From: an uncultured Bdellovibrio sp. | GTDB lineage: Bacteria > Bdellovibrionota > Bdellovibrionia > Bdellovibrionales > Bdellovibrionaceae | Assembly (NCBI GenBank): GCA_937871355.1 | Contig: CALMPX010000206.1 | Span: 1-36,354 of the forward strand | Direction: 5' to 3' | DNA: 36,354 nucleotides | Shown: positions 13,698 through 22,102 of the stretch, piece by piece | Numbering within the stretch: the stretch's first letter is position 1 | Layout: each line of letters starts with the position of its first letter | Translations under genes and position numbers: made by a program | Notes under the pieces: generated by a model | Databases searched by the model: none | What the model was told of the DNA's origin: nothing | The model's input: the letters and a program-made list of their open reading frames with translations, nothing else

Positions 13698-15003
13698 CTA
13701 TTCCGTCATAACCTTTAAATTCATGCCAAGACAAAGGTGTGCAACGAAAACCAAGCAATTGTGATTTTAATACTTTAGCAAAATGAACAGCTTGAACATC
13801 ATCCGAGTACTTCGACAAGCGTTCGATCACTTGTAATATATCTGCAACACTCCAATCATCAATGGCGCGATAGTTAATTTTATAACGGTCGTTAAGATCA
13901 CTCCATTCTAGTCCCCACGTTAAATAAAAATTTTGCTTAACAGAAACGAAAAATCTCATGAAAAAGGCTTGGTCTTTTAATTTTTGAGCTAAAATAGGAC
14001 CCACTTTTTCATTCAGACAATGTTGGTTATTTTGAAAAGCTGTATAAATGTTTAATAAATCCTGATGGCCTTGCGCTGTCGTATCTAAACGCTTTCCCGT
14101 CAAATAAGATTGAAGCAAATCTTCCCAGGCATAAAAATCTTTATTATTAAAAGCTGCGCATGATTGAGATGAATCATCAAATGTTACAAACTTTTTCTCT
14201 GGCGCTGTTCCTAAATAAAGGTACTTCGCTCCATTGAGATTAATAAAGATTCCCAACTTCTTATCAGAAGCTTGAACTTTAATATTTTCCAACTCTGACT
14301 GCAATTGCGCGAACGATAATTTACTTTTCTGAACTTGATTCGACAAATTAAGAACATTCTGAATGTATCTCGAACCACTTAAATCAGAATCAAGGTATCC
14401 TGTACCGGCATACCCCGCTATGACGACAACTTGAGGAAAGCTCTGTATAATTTTGCTTATTTCTAACTTCGTTACACTATAACAGCCCGCTAAAATAATC
14501 GTTTTCACCGTGCGGTGAATGAAAGGATGCTGATCTGCGATTTGAGCCAAATAATTTGTCGGTAATCCTTCAGTTGACGTAATTCCGGCTCCGTACCATG
14601 ACCCATCGGTTGAATGATGACCCGAAATAATAAGAGTTGTTAAATTTCCCTGATTTTTTTCCAATTCTGACAAATACTGATCGACTTCAGTGACACCACT
14701 TTTTAAATTTCTCATCATTTCGCGATCGACTTCGATTTTTTGAGTGTACAAGGTCACGTGCTCATTCAGGCTGGTTTTATCCATTTTTTCTTTAAACTCA
14801 TCACTTTTATTTTTTAAATCCCATAAAGTCCGCGCATTACTGGGAACGATGGTCAAATTATAATTATTTTTCTGGGTCCAACGGTCTACCGTTTGCGCTT
14901 CATTTTGCGATAGATTAACATCGACAAACAACGCTTGTGGCGTGGTCTGCGAAAAGGCTTCTCGACAGAATATAAAGCTCAGACACAAAATCAATTTTTT
15001 CAT
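13678..15003 (-). CDS. Secreted caspase-like (clan CD) cysteine peptidase candidate
   Basis: 441 residues from the ATG at 15003, which has GGAG eight bases upstream; an ATG 18 bases further upstream lacks a site. Signal peptide MKKLILCLSFIFCREAFS, cleavage before Q. The region TLIISGHHSTDGSWYG (H129/H130) and, about 45 residues on, TIILAGCYSVTK (C174) is the His...Cys arrangement of caspase-, clostripain- and CHAT-type peptidases: hydrophobic strand, GH, then strand and xxC. The C-terminal part (about 280-441) is helical with several Cys and is not recognised. It is likely exported. Peptidase activity is inferred from the dyad and not certain. Confidence 0.6.
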   Translation of the reverse strand: MKKLILCLSFIFCREAFSQTTPQALFVDVNLSQNEAQTVDRWTQKNNYNLTIVPSNARTLWDLKNKSDEFKEKMDKTSLNEHVTLYTQKIEVDREMMRNLKSGVTEVDQYLSELEKNQGNLTTLIISGHHSTDGSWYGAGITSTEGLPTNYLAQIADQHPFIHRTVKTIILAGCYSVTKLEISKIIQSFPQVVVIAGYAGTGYLDSDLSGSRYIQNVLNLSNQVQKSKLSFAQLQSELENIKVQASDKKLGIFINLNGAKYLYLGTAPEKKFVTFDDSSQSCAAFNNKDFYAWEDLLQSYLTGKRLDTTAQGHQDLLNIYTAFQNNQHCLNEKVGPILAQKLKDQAFFMRFFVSVKQNFYLTWGLEWSDLNDRYKINYRAIDDWSVADILQVIERLSKYSDDVQAVHFAKVLKSQLLGFRCTPLSWHEFKGYDGIEKPLCE

Positions 15004-15038
15004 AAAATTCTCCAGTCTCAATGACTGCTAACTTTGTA

Positions 15039-15107
15039 CCGAACGAACTGAAATATAAGCGACTTCATCGTTTAAACATGTTTATGGTTTTTACACTCCT
15101 TTTACTT
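15039..15107. repeat. 69-bp direct repeat, left copy
   Basis: Aligned without gaps to 16152-16220, 56 of 69 bases are identical, including a run around TTTAAAC and TGTTTATGGTTT. The copies are in the same orientation and flank the two small secreted-protein genes at 15284-16071. The remaining gap 15108-15226 contains a 12-bp palindrome (AATTCCGGAATT) and no gene. Confidence 0.7.
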
Positions 15108-15226
15108 TTCGCCGGGATTGACATTCCGCGGCTCATTTTGATGCGCTTTAGACAGTTGATGGCCTTCATGTCGAATTAATTCAGTTTAATTCCGGAATTG
15201 GAATTGCTTATATCAAATTCCAGGAG

Positions 15227-15282
15227 TCGTTCGTTTGCATAACAGGGAAATAAATTCCCCAAACAGAGGAACGGTATTATTT
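15227..15282 (+). promoter_or_regulatory. Conserved folded leader element, copy 2 (upstream of the 15284 gene)
   Basis: Outer stem GTTTG (15233-15237) with CAAAC (15260-15264), 7-nt bulge CATAACA (15238-15244), inner stem GGGAA (15245-15249) with TTCCC (15255-15259), five-base loop, then GGAACGGTATTATTT up to the start codon. The inner and outer right arms abut, as in copy 1 at 12933-12990. The conserved tail includes GAGGA, 13 bases before the ATG, an unusually long spacing for a ribosome binding site. Confidence 0.6.
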
Positions 15283-15283
15283 C

Positions 15284-15649
15284 ATGAAAACAATTATTGT
15301 ATCTAGTTTAGCAATTTTTTTCCTTTTCAATGTAAACATAGCCAACGCCTGTTCTTACAAGGTCGATAATGCGAAAAAATCAGTTGAATTAAAACAGGTT
15401 GCACTTGCAAGTCTAGGTGATTCAAAGGTGCTTTCATCTTCGATCAGCGATTTTTCATATATTGAAAGTAAACCAACCTTGGATTGTCCAGAGGAATTGA
15501 CTTATACTGCAATTGTTACTGTGTCGTATAAACATGGAATGAATACATGTACTGCCGAGCTTGCTGTAAAAAAAGTTGAAGCCCAAGGTGAAGCAGACCT
15601 AGATATTTATTCTGTGACAGGCAGAAAAAGTGCAAGCTGTAAAAAATAG
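15284..15649 (+). CDS. Small secreted cysteine-containing protein
   Basis: 121 residues with a signal peptide (MKTIIVSSLAIFFLFNVNIANA, cleavage before CSYKV). The mature domain has four Cys (CSYK, LDCPEEL, NTCTAEL, SASCKK) and alternating strands, suggesting a small disulphide-bonded beta protein outside the cytoplasm. No family is recognised. The gene has the conserved leader at 15227-15282 and lies, with the next gene, between two copies of a 69-bp direct repeat. Its low-complexity Lys/Ser composition resembles other small exported proteins in this window. Confidence 0.72.
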   Translation: MKTIIVSSLAIFFLFNVNIANACSYKVDNAKKSVELKQVALASLGDSKVLSSSISDFSYIESKPTLDCPEELTYTAIVTVSYKHGMNTCTAELAVKKVEAQGEADLDIYSVTGRKSASCKK

Positions 15650-15678
15650 ACAACATAATTTAAAATCAGGAGCATCAC

Positions 15679-16071
15679 ATGGATAAAAATTTTAAAAAAA
15701 TTATTTTAGTATCATCTTTTCTATTTCCAGCCATTTCATCAGCACAGTTAAAAGACGTTAATTTAGTCGTAAATATTTCTCCTCAGGTTGCTGGTCATTG
15801 TGAGGGAGGACTTTATGATTTAAATAAAAAATTTATAACTATTATAGGAAATGAAGATTTGAAAATTGACTTAGGAAGTACTCCTTTAAATGATCATGCT
15901 TTAAGAAGAACCTTAACTTTGACTTGCACCTACCCCGAAAAACACAAAGTTTCGTTTAAAATGAATGGTGAAAGTTCTGATCTTCACGAAGATGCTGTGA
16001 AATACCAAGGGACTCAAATACCAGATGGCCGATATGAACATGTTTATTATTTTACCAATTGGATAAAGTAG
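15679..16071 (+). CDS. Small secreted protein of unknown function
   Basis: 130 residues; signal peptide MDKNFKKIILVSSFLFPAISSA, cleavage before QLKDV. The mature part is beta-rich with two Cys (GHCEGG and LTCTYP), which may pair. AGGAG precedes the ATG, about 30 bases after the preceding gene, so they probably form one transcript. No family is recognised. The two genes together fill the segment bounded by the 69-bp direct repeats, suggesting they were acquired or duplicated as a unit. Confidence 0.7.
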   Translation: MDKNFKKIILVSSFLFPAISSAQLKDVNLVVNISPQVAGHCEGGLYDLNKKFITIIGNEDLKIDLGSTPLNDHALRRTLTLTCTYPEKHKVSFKMNGESSDLHEDAVKYQGTQIPDGRYEHVYYFTNWIK

Positions 16072-16151
16072 CGAGACAGCCTCATTTGAGTTAGCTTTTC
16101 TTGGCTGTATACGTGAAATATAAAGCAATACCCATAGGGAAAAAAATCATG

Positions 16152-16220
16152 CCGAACTATATGAAATAGAGGCGATTTCGTCCTTTAAACGTGTTTATGG
16201 TTTATACACTCTATTCACTT
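16152..16220. repeat. 69-bp direct repeat, right copy
   Basis: Second copy of the repeat at 15039-15107 (56/69 identical, same orientation). Its last bases overlap the 3' end of the selenouridine synthase gene. A short GTGT/ACAC pairing within it is too weak to call a terminator. Confidence 0.7.
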
Positions 16221-17306
16221 ATAGCTCGCCTGATTCGATAGTTCCGCAATAAATTTTCGACACTCATCATAGGATCCTTTAAAGGCTATTTTAACATTTC
16301 GTCTTTGGATACTTCCCAGGTATAACGGGTCATAATAATAAACCAGCAATTTTTCTATCCACAGCTTGTTACTTTGCAACTCACCGTTTGATAAAAAATC
16401 TTGCTCCGATTTATCCAACAAAGAAAGAATTTCCTGCGATCTTAATCCACCAAGTTTTTTTTGTATTGATTTTACTGATTTTTTAAATCCATTCATCAAC
16501 GTTGATTTATCTAAATGTGAATTTAAAATATAATCGGTAAAAATATTTTCGACCCTTTGAAACAAATTCTCTTGAATCCAAATAACCGAGGACTCTCTCA
16601 TTTTATCAAAAACTACTGTCGGTATGACGTTCTTTCCGATCAAACGGCTCTCGTCTTCAAATAAAATGACTTTTTTCGAACCTTGCCTAATCATCTTCAA
16701 GGCTAAAGCATTTTCAAAATTAATTTGCGTCGGTTGTGGTGTCTCACGAGAACCAAAGGCCGACCCCCGATGCAGAGCCAACTCTTCCAGATCAATCGAT
16801 AATTTTTTTCCTTCGGTACAATTGAGTAATTGTGTTTTACCACTGCCGGTGGGACCGCTCACGAGCATAAAATTTGATTCTTTAACAATTTGATTTGTTC
16901 GATCTAAGAAATGATTCCGTACAAATTTATACCCGCCTACAATCAAGGGCCGGTCAACACCCGCTTCTTTAAGCCATTGCTGGGTAATTTGCGAACGAAG
17001 GCCACCGCGAAAACAGTAAATGACGGCTTGTGGATTTTTTAAAATATAATCAGTCCAAGCTTTGATTCTTTGAGTCTTCACCGAACCGCTGATCAATTCA
17101 TATCCTAAACGAAGCGCTTCTTCGCGGCCTTTTTGTTTATAAGCTGTACCGACAGCGGCCCGTTCTTCATCGTTCATAATTGGCAAGTTCGCCGCATTTG
17201 GCAAAGATCCTAAATTAAATTCAACCGGAGCCCGCACATCAATCAGTGGCGTACCTTTTAAAAAAATTGAATCTAAATCTTCGTGGCTCACATTTTGTTT
17301 ATTCAA
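16215..17306 (-). CDS. selU: tRNA 2-selenouridine synthase
   Basis: 363 residues, the normal size for SelU/MnmH. An N-terminal rhodanese domain (about 1-125) carries the active-site loop VIYCFRGGLRSQ with the catalytic Cys, and a P-loop domain begins at SGPTGSGKTQLL (about residue 147). The enzyme replaces sulfur with selenium in 2-thiouridine at the wobble position of tRNAs for Lys, Glu and Gln, using selenophosphate. The gene starts at a TTG overlapping the end of selD by eight bases, so they are one operon and product supply is coupled. No selA, selB or selC is seen in the window. Confidence 0.95.
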   Translation of the reverse strand: MNKQNVSHEDLDSIFLKGTPLIDVRAPVEFNLGSLPNAANLPIMNDEERAAVGTAYKQKGREEALRLGYELISGSVKTQRIKAWTDYILKNPQAVIYCFRGGLRSQITQQWLKEAGVDRPLIVGGYKFVRNHFLDRTNQIVKESNFMLVSGPTGSGKTQLLNCTEGKKLSIDLEELALHRGSAFGSRETPQPTQINFENALALKMIRQGSKKVILFEDESRLIGKNVIPTVVFDKMRESSVIWIQENLFQRVENIFTDYILNSHLDKSTLMNGFKKSVKSIQKKLGGLRSQEILSLLDKSEQDFLSNGELQSNKLWIEKLLVYYYDPLYLGSIQRRNVKIAFKGSYDECRKFIAELSNQASYK

Positions 17307-18348
17307 AAATCACCGATTTGTAATCAAGGCTTTGAACCTGACCGATGATTGTAGTCGATGGAAATCTGACTTTTAAAGCTTCGACGATTTTTTGGCTGTA
17401 TTGTGGATCAACAGATAACAGTAACCCACCGCTTGTCTGCGGATCATGAATGAGAGATTTAAATAAAGGCGACAACTTTTCAGTCTCGATCGAAGCTGAA
17501 GTATAATCTGCATTGGTGCGATGAGCTTTGGTCAAAAAGTTTTTCTCTAAACATTTCATGGCCATCGGAAAAAGAGGCAAATTTTGGCTTTCTATTTTCA
17601 AAGTGACTTCACTAGCCTTGGCTAATTGCATGCAGTGACCGGACAGTCCAAAACCGGTAATATCTGTCGCGGCATGAACAGCTTTTTTTTGATCGTCGGA
17701 TAAAAAATCAATCGCATTATTAATTTGCGACATACTTTTTATGACATCCATCATGTCGAACTCTTTGATTTCCTGACGTTTAAGTGCAGCGGTAATCGTT
17801 CCCGTTCCGAGCGCTTTAGTTAAGATAAGATGATCTCTGACTTTGGCTCCGGTATTGGTCCATATTTTTTGCGGATCAACAAATCCCGTGACAGAAAGAC
17901 CAAACTTTAAAGTGTCATCATCAATAGAATGTCCTCCGACAAAATTAGCGCCGGCTTCGGCCACCACATCACTGGCCCCTTGCATGACTTCAACAATTGT
18001 TTCAGCGCTCATGGTGGCCAAAGGAAAGGCTAATATTCCCATCGCTGTTTTAGGACGACCGCCCATCGCATAAACATCACTCAAGGCATTGGTCGCGGCC
18101 ACAGCGTCGAAGTGGCGAGGCGAATCTAAAATAGGCGTAAAGAAATCTAAAGTCTGAACCATGGCAATGGAATCATTAATTTTATAAACTCCTGCATCGT
18201 CAAAGAATCGACCATCCACTAAAAGCTCAGGATGAGGCTTGGGAAAATGTACTTGAGATAAAATAGTTCGCAATTCTGTCGCCGAAACTTTAGCGGCACA
18301 TCCACCTTTTTGAACGGTCTGAGTTAAAGACGTTTCGATTTTATTCAC
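17299..18348 (-). CDS. selD: Selenide, water dikinase (selenophosphate synthetase)
   Basis: 349 residues. It makes selenophosphate from selenide and ATP. The active-site motif is QKGGCAAK with Cys rather than selenocysteine and the following Lys; later blocks DDAGVYKI, LDFFTPI, NALSDVYAMGG, GGHSIDD and HAATDITGFGLSGH are all classical for SelD. The start is a GTG at 18348 with AGGAG six bases upstream. It overlaps selU, which uses its product. In this neighbourhood the selenium is evidently used for tRNA modification. Confidence 0.96.
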   Translation of the reverse strand: MNKIETSLTQTVQKGGCAAKVSATELRTILSQVHFPKPHPELLVDGRFFDDAGVYKINDSIAMVQTLDFFTPILDSPRHFDAVAATNALSDVYAMGGRPKTAMGILAFPLATMSAETIVEVMQGASDVVAEAGANFVGGHSIDDDTLKFGLSVTGFVDPQKIWTNTGAKVRDHLILTKALGTGTITAALKRQEIKEFDMMDVIKSMSQINNAIDFLSDDQKKAVHAATDITGFGLSGHCMQLAKASEVTLKIESQNLPLFPMAMKCLEKNFLTKAHRTNADYTSASIETEKLSPLFKSLIHDPQTSGGLLLSVDPQYSQKIVEALKVRFPSTTIIGQVQSLDYKSVIFE

Positions 18349-18392
18349 CTAACACTCCTAGTTAATGCTTTCAAGATTTGACCACAAAAAAG

Positions 18393-19121
18393 TCAATTTG
18401 ATGAACTTTTCTTAGCCGTATAGGAAAAATAAATAGCTAAACTCATTGGGAAAAGAAATCCAATATACTGGAACTTCGCGAAAATAAAAGCACCGACTAT
18501 TGACCCCATCGTAAAAGAAAAAATTGCGGCCAATCTAAGTAGATTGGCCCTGCGTTCTATTCGTTTTTCCTGGTCAGATAATTTTTTGAATTCGGCGCGA
18601 ACCAACCCAATGCCAAGATCAGTTGTAAGACCTGTTAAATGAGTAGTTCTTATCGTAAAGCCTGAGGCTGTTGTAATAGCTCCATTTTGTAAACCGCAAG
18701 CACCACACAAACAGGCCAGAAGTATAAAATCGTGTTTAAGATCGGCCGGTTTTCCAAAAACTCCAAAAAAATTAAAGTAGCCCCCGACGGCTACAAAGGC
18801 TAACAGAACTGCAACAATTCCCATGACCGGAGCATATTTTTCACCATGCAGCTTATGAGCGAATTGCTTTTCCGTCAGATAGCCAGAAACAACAACGCCA
18901 ATTAAAAAAAATAATGGTATTAATAGTGATCCTAATGCCTCTAGAAATTCAAAGCGTTCGATGGATATACCTGATAGAGTCGCAAAACCCGTCACATGAG
19001 ATACAAATCTATGACAGGCAAGATAACCGCCGGAGTTTATAGATCCCGCTAAAAAACTAAGAATAAACCAATCCGTGTAAGTTTTAAATGATACATTCTC
19101 TTGAAACTTATGCTGAAACAT
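18393..19121 (-). CDS. YoaK/DUF1275-family membrane protein
   Basis: 242 residues with about six membrane segments. The signatures AGSINSGGYLA with FVSHVTGFAT near the N-terminus and CGLQNGAITTASG with RTTHLTGLTTDLG in the middle are the two internal repeats of the DUF1275 (YoaK) family. Its role is unknown; it is an inner-membrane protein, possibly a transporter. The gene ends about 45 bases upstream of selD and has the same strand, but the separation suggests its own promoter. No strong ribosome binding site is seen before the ATG. Confidence 0.88.
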   Translation of the reverse strand: MFQHKFQENVSFKTYTDWFILSFLAGSINSGGYLACHRFVSHVTGFATLSGISIERFEFLEALGSLLIPLFFLIGVVVSGYLTEKQFAHKLHGEKYAPVMGIVAVLLAFVAVGGYFNFFGVFGKPADLKHDFILLACLCGACGLQNGAITTASGFTIRTTHLTGLTTDLGIGLVRAEFKKLSDQEKRIERRANLLRLAAIFSFTMGSIVGAFIFAKFQYIGFLFPMSLAIYFSYTAKKSSSN

Positions 19122-19279
19122 GAATTGATCATAGCCTATTTTTTCAAACGTGGCCTTTAAATTAAGAGAGAATCGCCTAGATACAAGACCAGATTTTAAT
19201 CCAGCATCACTTTGGTCCTGCCGTTCGCTTTATGAACATGTTCTCCTATTGTCACGAACAATTACAATATGGAGACATC

Positions 19280-19939
19280 ATGAAGCCCATTTTTTTAATC
19301 CTATTATCTGCCACGTTCCTATCTCAGGTGACCTTGGCTCAAGAACCTGCTTACTGCGACCCAAAAACATTTCTATCTAAAGAGGTCGATCCCCACGAAA
19401 AAATTTGGAGAGATCGCGCTTTTCGTTTAGGTGATGTACTTCTGATTGGCGGCGCGCTTGGCTACAGCCGTTCAAAAAAAGTTGTCGAATTTGTCGAAGA
19501 TTATTCCAATGCCGATAGTTCTGATAAATATTGCACCTGGTACTTAAATCAAAGAAATGACCATGCCGCAGACAAGTTCAATTACTTTCCACTCCCTCAT
19601 CCAAAAAATTTGACCGTCGAGACCGGCCCTCAAGAATTCGGTTCAATCCTTAAGGATCAGTTCTCCAAATCAAAAACAAGTTTCTTATCTTGTATCGAAA
19701 AACATAAATTTTTACTGATGGGATGCGACGGGCAAATGCACCGCGGACCCAGCGTATTTGGCATGATGCTGAGCTTTTCTGGATGCAGCGCTGCCAATTC
19801 AGCAAAGATCGTCAATGGCCTCTGGGGGCTTAACGGCGTCAAACCTGAAGTTCGTTTAGCCATTATCGAGGAAGGCCGGAAATTCGGCGATCAAGATCCA
19901 CAAGCTCGTCGTCGTATGCAAAAAGCTTTTGGTTATTAG
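19280..19939 (+). CDS. Secreted protein of unknown function
   Basis: 219 residues from the ATG at 19280, which has GGAG at 19271-19274 five bases upstream; longer starts are possible but lack a site and would spoil the signal peptide. Signal peptide MKPIFLILLSATFLSQVTLA, cleavage before QEPAYC. The mature part has five Cys, a Gly-rich IGGALGYSRS segment, and a basic C-terminus. No family is recognised. It is flanked by an unrelated divergent gene and by the CDP-alcohol transferase downstream, so the location gives no hint of its job. Confidence 0.75.
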   Translation: MKPIFLILLSATFLSQVTLAQEPAYCDPKTFLSKEVDPHEKIWRDRAFRLGDVLLIGGALGYSRSKKVVEFVEDYSNADSSDKYCTWYLNQRNDHAADKFNYFPLPHPKNLTVETGPQEFGSILKDQFSKSKTSFLSCIEKHKFLLMGCDGQMHRGPSVFGMMLSFSGCSAANSAKIVNGLWGLNGVKPEVRLAIIEEGRKFGDQDPQARRRMQKAFGY

Positions 19940-20027
19940 AAATTGAATATTAAAAATGGATACAGTCTTTTAGGCTCTTTAACGAGAAAATTGTACAAAC
20001 AAAAAAGAAAGAAAATTTAAATCACCA

Positions 20028-20603
20028 ATGAAACGCAAAATTATTTCATTATTTGTTAAAATAGGAATATCACCCAATTCTTTAACTTTAATCGGACTTG
20101 GACTCGGAGTTTTCTCTTGCCTCAGTTTCATTTTAACAAAAAATTGGTTGCTGTTTATCATTCTACTGAGCTTGAGCGTTTGCTTCGATTTTCTTGATGG
20201 AGGCGTTGCTCGTGCCAGCAACAAAGTTACAAAATTTGGGTCTTATCTTGATGCGATAAGTGATCGCGTATTAGATGGCTTAATTTTAATAACAACGGCT
20301 TACATAACTGGGTATTGGATGTTGTGCAGTCTACTTATGCTTCTTACTTTAAGCGTTAGTTATGCTAAAGCGCGCGCAGCACTCGAAGTTCCAATTTTGA
20401 ATACGGAATGGCCCGACCTGATGCAAAGGCCGCAAAGAATTATTTTTATTATTATAGGTCTTAGCGCAAATCAAATAATCCCTTTTTTAATAGGGGGACA
20501 AGATATTTTATTTTGGACGCTTTTTTCAATGAATGGACTTGTTGGTTTTACACTTTTACAAAGAATATATCGAGCTTATATCATTATAAAAGAAAGAAGC
20601 TAA
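20028..20603 (+). CDS. CDP-alcohol phosphatidyltransferase (phosphatidylinositol phosphate synthase-like candidate)
   Basis: 191 residues with about six membrane helices. The complete CDP-alcohol transferase motif is present: FDFLDGGVAR, then eight residues, GSYLDAISD, i.e. DxxDGxxARx8GxxxDxxxD with all four Asp. Such enzymes join CDP-diacylglycerol to an alcohol. The substrate cannot be read from sequence, but the neighbour at 20782 makes inositol 3-phosphate, so a phosphatidylinositol phosphate synthase is the best hypothesis. PgsA-type phosphatidylglycerophosphate synthase remains an alternative. About 180 bases separate the two genes, and the second has its own promoter-like site. Confidence 0.88.
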   Translation: MKRKIISLFVKIGISPNSLTLIGLGLGVFSCLSFILTKNWLLFIILLSLSVCFDFLDGGVARASNKVTKFGSYLDAISDRVLDGLILITTAYITGYWMLCSLLMLLTLSVSYAKARAALEVPILNTEWPDLMQRPQRIIFIIIGLSANQIIPFLIGGQDILFWTLFSMNGLVGFTLLQRIYRAYIIIKERS

Positions 20604-20724
20604 AACGTCATCTTTTGCCTATATCTCTAAATAAATATTATCATGGCTAAAAATTTAATGACTCTAAATTGACTAATACCTCGAAAATTTGTCATTGCTA
20701 AGGTTCTATAGGAGGTCTCACTCT

Positions 20725-20753
20725 TTATGATATGTTGACTTTGATCATATAAT
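20725..20753 (+). promoter_or_regulatory. Promoter upstream of inositol-phosphate synthase
   Basis: A perfect -10 TATAAT at 20748-20753 and a weak -35 TTATGA at 20725-20730, separated by 17 bases. It lies about 30 bases before the gene start. The ribosome binding site AGGA is six bases before the ATG at 20782. An AGGAGG at 20710-20715 leads only to a three-codon frame and is probably not used. Confidence 0.5.
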
Positions 20754-20781
20754 CAATTCTGATCTTGAAAAAGGAATCATT

Positions 20782-22077
20782 ATGTTAGCCGATTCAAAAA
20801 AAAACAGTCAAAGTATACCCCAAGGTAAACTGGCTGTGCTGACACCGGGAATGGGTGCTGTGGCAACAACTCTATATGCCGGCGTAGAGGCCATTAAAAA
20901 AGGCTTGGCTTTACCTATTGGTTCGTACACTCAGCTCGGAAAAATTAAAGTCGATTTAGAAAATCAAGAAACTTTTAGACTCGTCAAAGATCTCCTTCCA
21001 CTTTACAATTTAAACCAAATTGTTTTTGGGGGATGGGATATTTTTCCGGAAAATGCATTCGAAGCGGCCTGCCATGCTCAAGTCATAAATAGGGAACTTC
21101 TCAATCAAGTTGAAAAGTCTTTATCCGAAATTAAACCGATGAAAGCTGTATTTGATCCCGATTTTGTAAGACGTTTAAATGGCACACATATAAAACAAGG
21201 ACCAAATAAAATGAATCTTGCAGATCAGCTTCGGCAAGATATTAAAGATTTTATGAAAAATCACAATTGTGAAAGAGCGGTCATCGTTTGGTGTGCTTCA
21301 ACAGAAAAATATAATGAGCCCACAGAAATTCACTCCAATATTAAATCTTTCGAAGAAGGCCTCCGACAAAACAACCCTTCCATCAGCCCTTCTCAAATCT
21401 ATGCCTATGCCGCTCTAATGGAAGGGGTCCCCTTCTGCAACGGATCACCTAATATTTCAGTCGAAATTCCTTGTATACAAGAGCTCGCTGCAGAAATGAA
21501 AGTTCCGATCTGCGGCTCTGATTTCAAAACTGGACAAACCTTAATCAAGACTGCGATCGCTCCGGCCTTGCGATCTCGTCAATTAGGTCTAGCCGGCTGG
21601 TTTAGTACAAATATACTTGGAAATCGAGATGGTGAAGTTTTAGAAGATCCGGAATCATTTAAATCAAAAGAAGTCACTAAATCAGGCGTGCTCAATAATA
21701 TTTTAGACAAAGATCTCTATCCTGAGCTTTACAGTAAAATAGATCATGTTGTTCGAATTAATTACTACCCACCTCGAGGTGATAATAAAGAAGGTTGGGA
21801 TAATATAGACATCTTTGGTTGGTTGGGTTACCCGATGCAAATTAAAATTAATTTTTTATGTCGCGATTCCATTTTGGCTGCCCCACTAGTTCTCGATTTA
21901 GCTTTACTGATGGATCTGGCTAGTCGCTCTGGACTATCAGGACCACAAGAATGGCTATCTTTCTATTTTAAAATGCCTTTGAATAATAAAAATCAAAAAA
22001 CAGAACACGATTTATTTGTTCAGATGCAAATGCTAGAAAAAACTGTCAAAAAATTATCGGAAAAAAATAATAAATAG
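20782..22077 (+). CDS. ino1: Inositol-3-phosphate synthase
   Basis: 431 residues. The enzyme converts glucose 6-phosphate to myo-inositol 3-phosphate with NAD. Recognisable blocks are the NAD-binding LTPGMGAVATTLYAGVE, VIVWCASTEKYNEPTE, the MEGVPFCNGSPNIS segment, CGSDFKTGQTLIKT, and the GWFSTNILGNRDGEVL region; all are typical of bacterial and archaeal myo-inositol-phosphate synthases. No signal peptide, so cytoplasmic. With the CDP-alcohol transferase upstream it suggests synthesis of an inositol phospholipid. The start is well defined by its ribosome binding site. Confidence 0.95.
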   Translation: MLADSKKNSQSIPQGKLAVLTPGMGAVATTLYAGVEAIKKGLALPIGSYTQLGKIKVDLENQETFRLVKDLLPLYNLNQIVFGGWDIFPENAFEAACHAQVINRELLNQVEKSLSEIKPMKAVFDPDFVRRLNGTHIKQGPNKMNLADQLRQDIKDFMKNHNCERAVIVWCASTEKYNEPTEIHSNIKSFEEGLRQNNPSISPSQIYAYAALMEGVPFCNGSPNISVEIPCIQELAAEMKVPICGSDFKTGQTLIKTAIAPALRSRQLGLAGWFSTNILGNRDGEVLEDPESFKSKEVTKSGVLNNILDKDLYPELYSKIDHVVRINYYPPRGDNKEGWDNIDIFGWLGYPMQIKINFLCRDSILAAPLVLDLALLMDLASRSGLSGPQEWLSFYFKMPLNNKNQKTEHDLFVQMQMLEKTVKKLSEKNNK

Positions 22078-22102
22078 CTCATAGAATTCGAAAAAAATTA
22101 TT

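Noticed and set aside
20710..20738. Perfect AGGAGG followed by ATG before the inositol synthase
   Set aside because: The frame is only three codons long, and the real gene has its own ribosome binding site and promoter.
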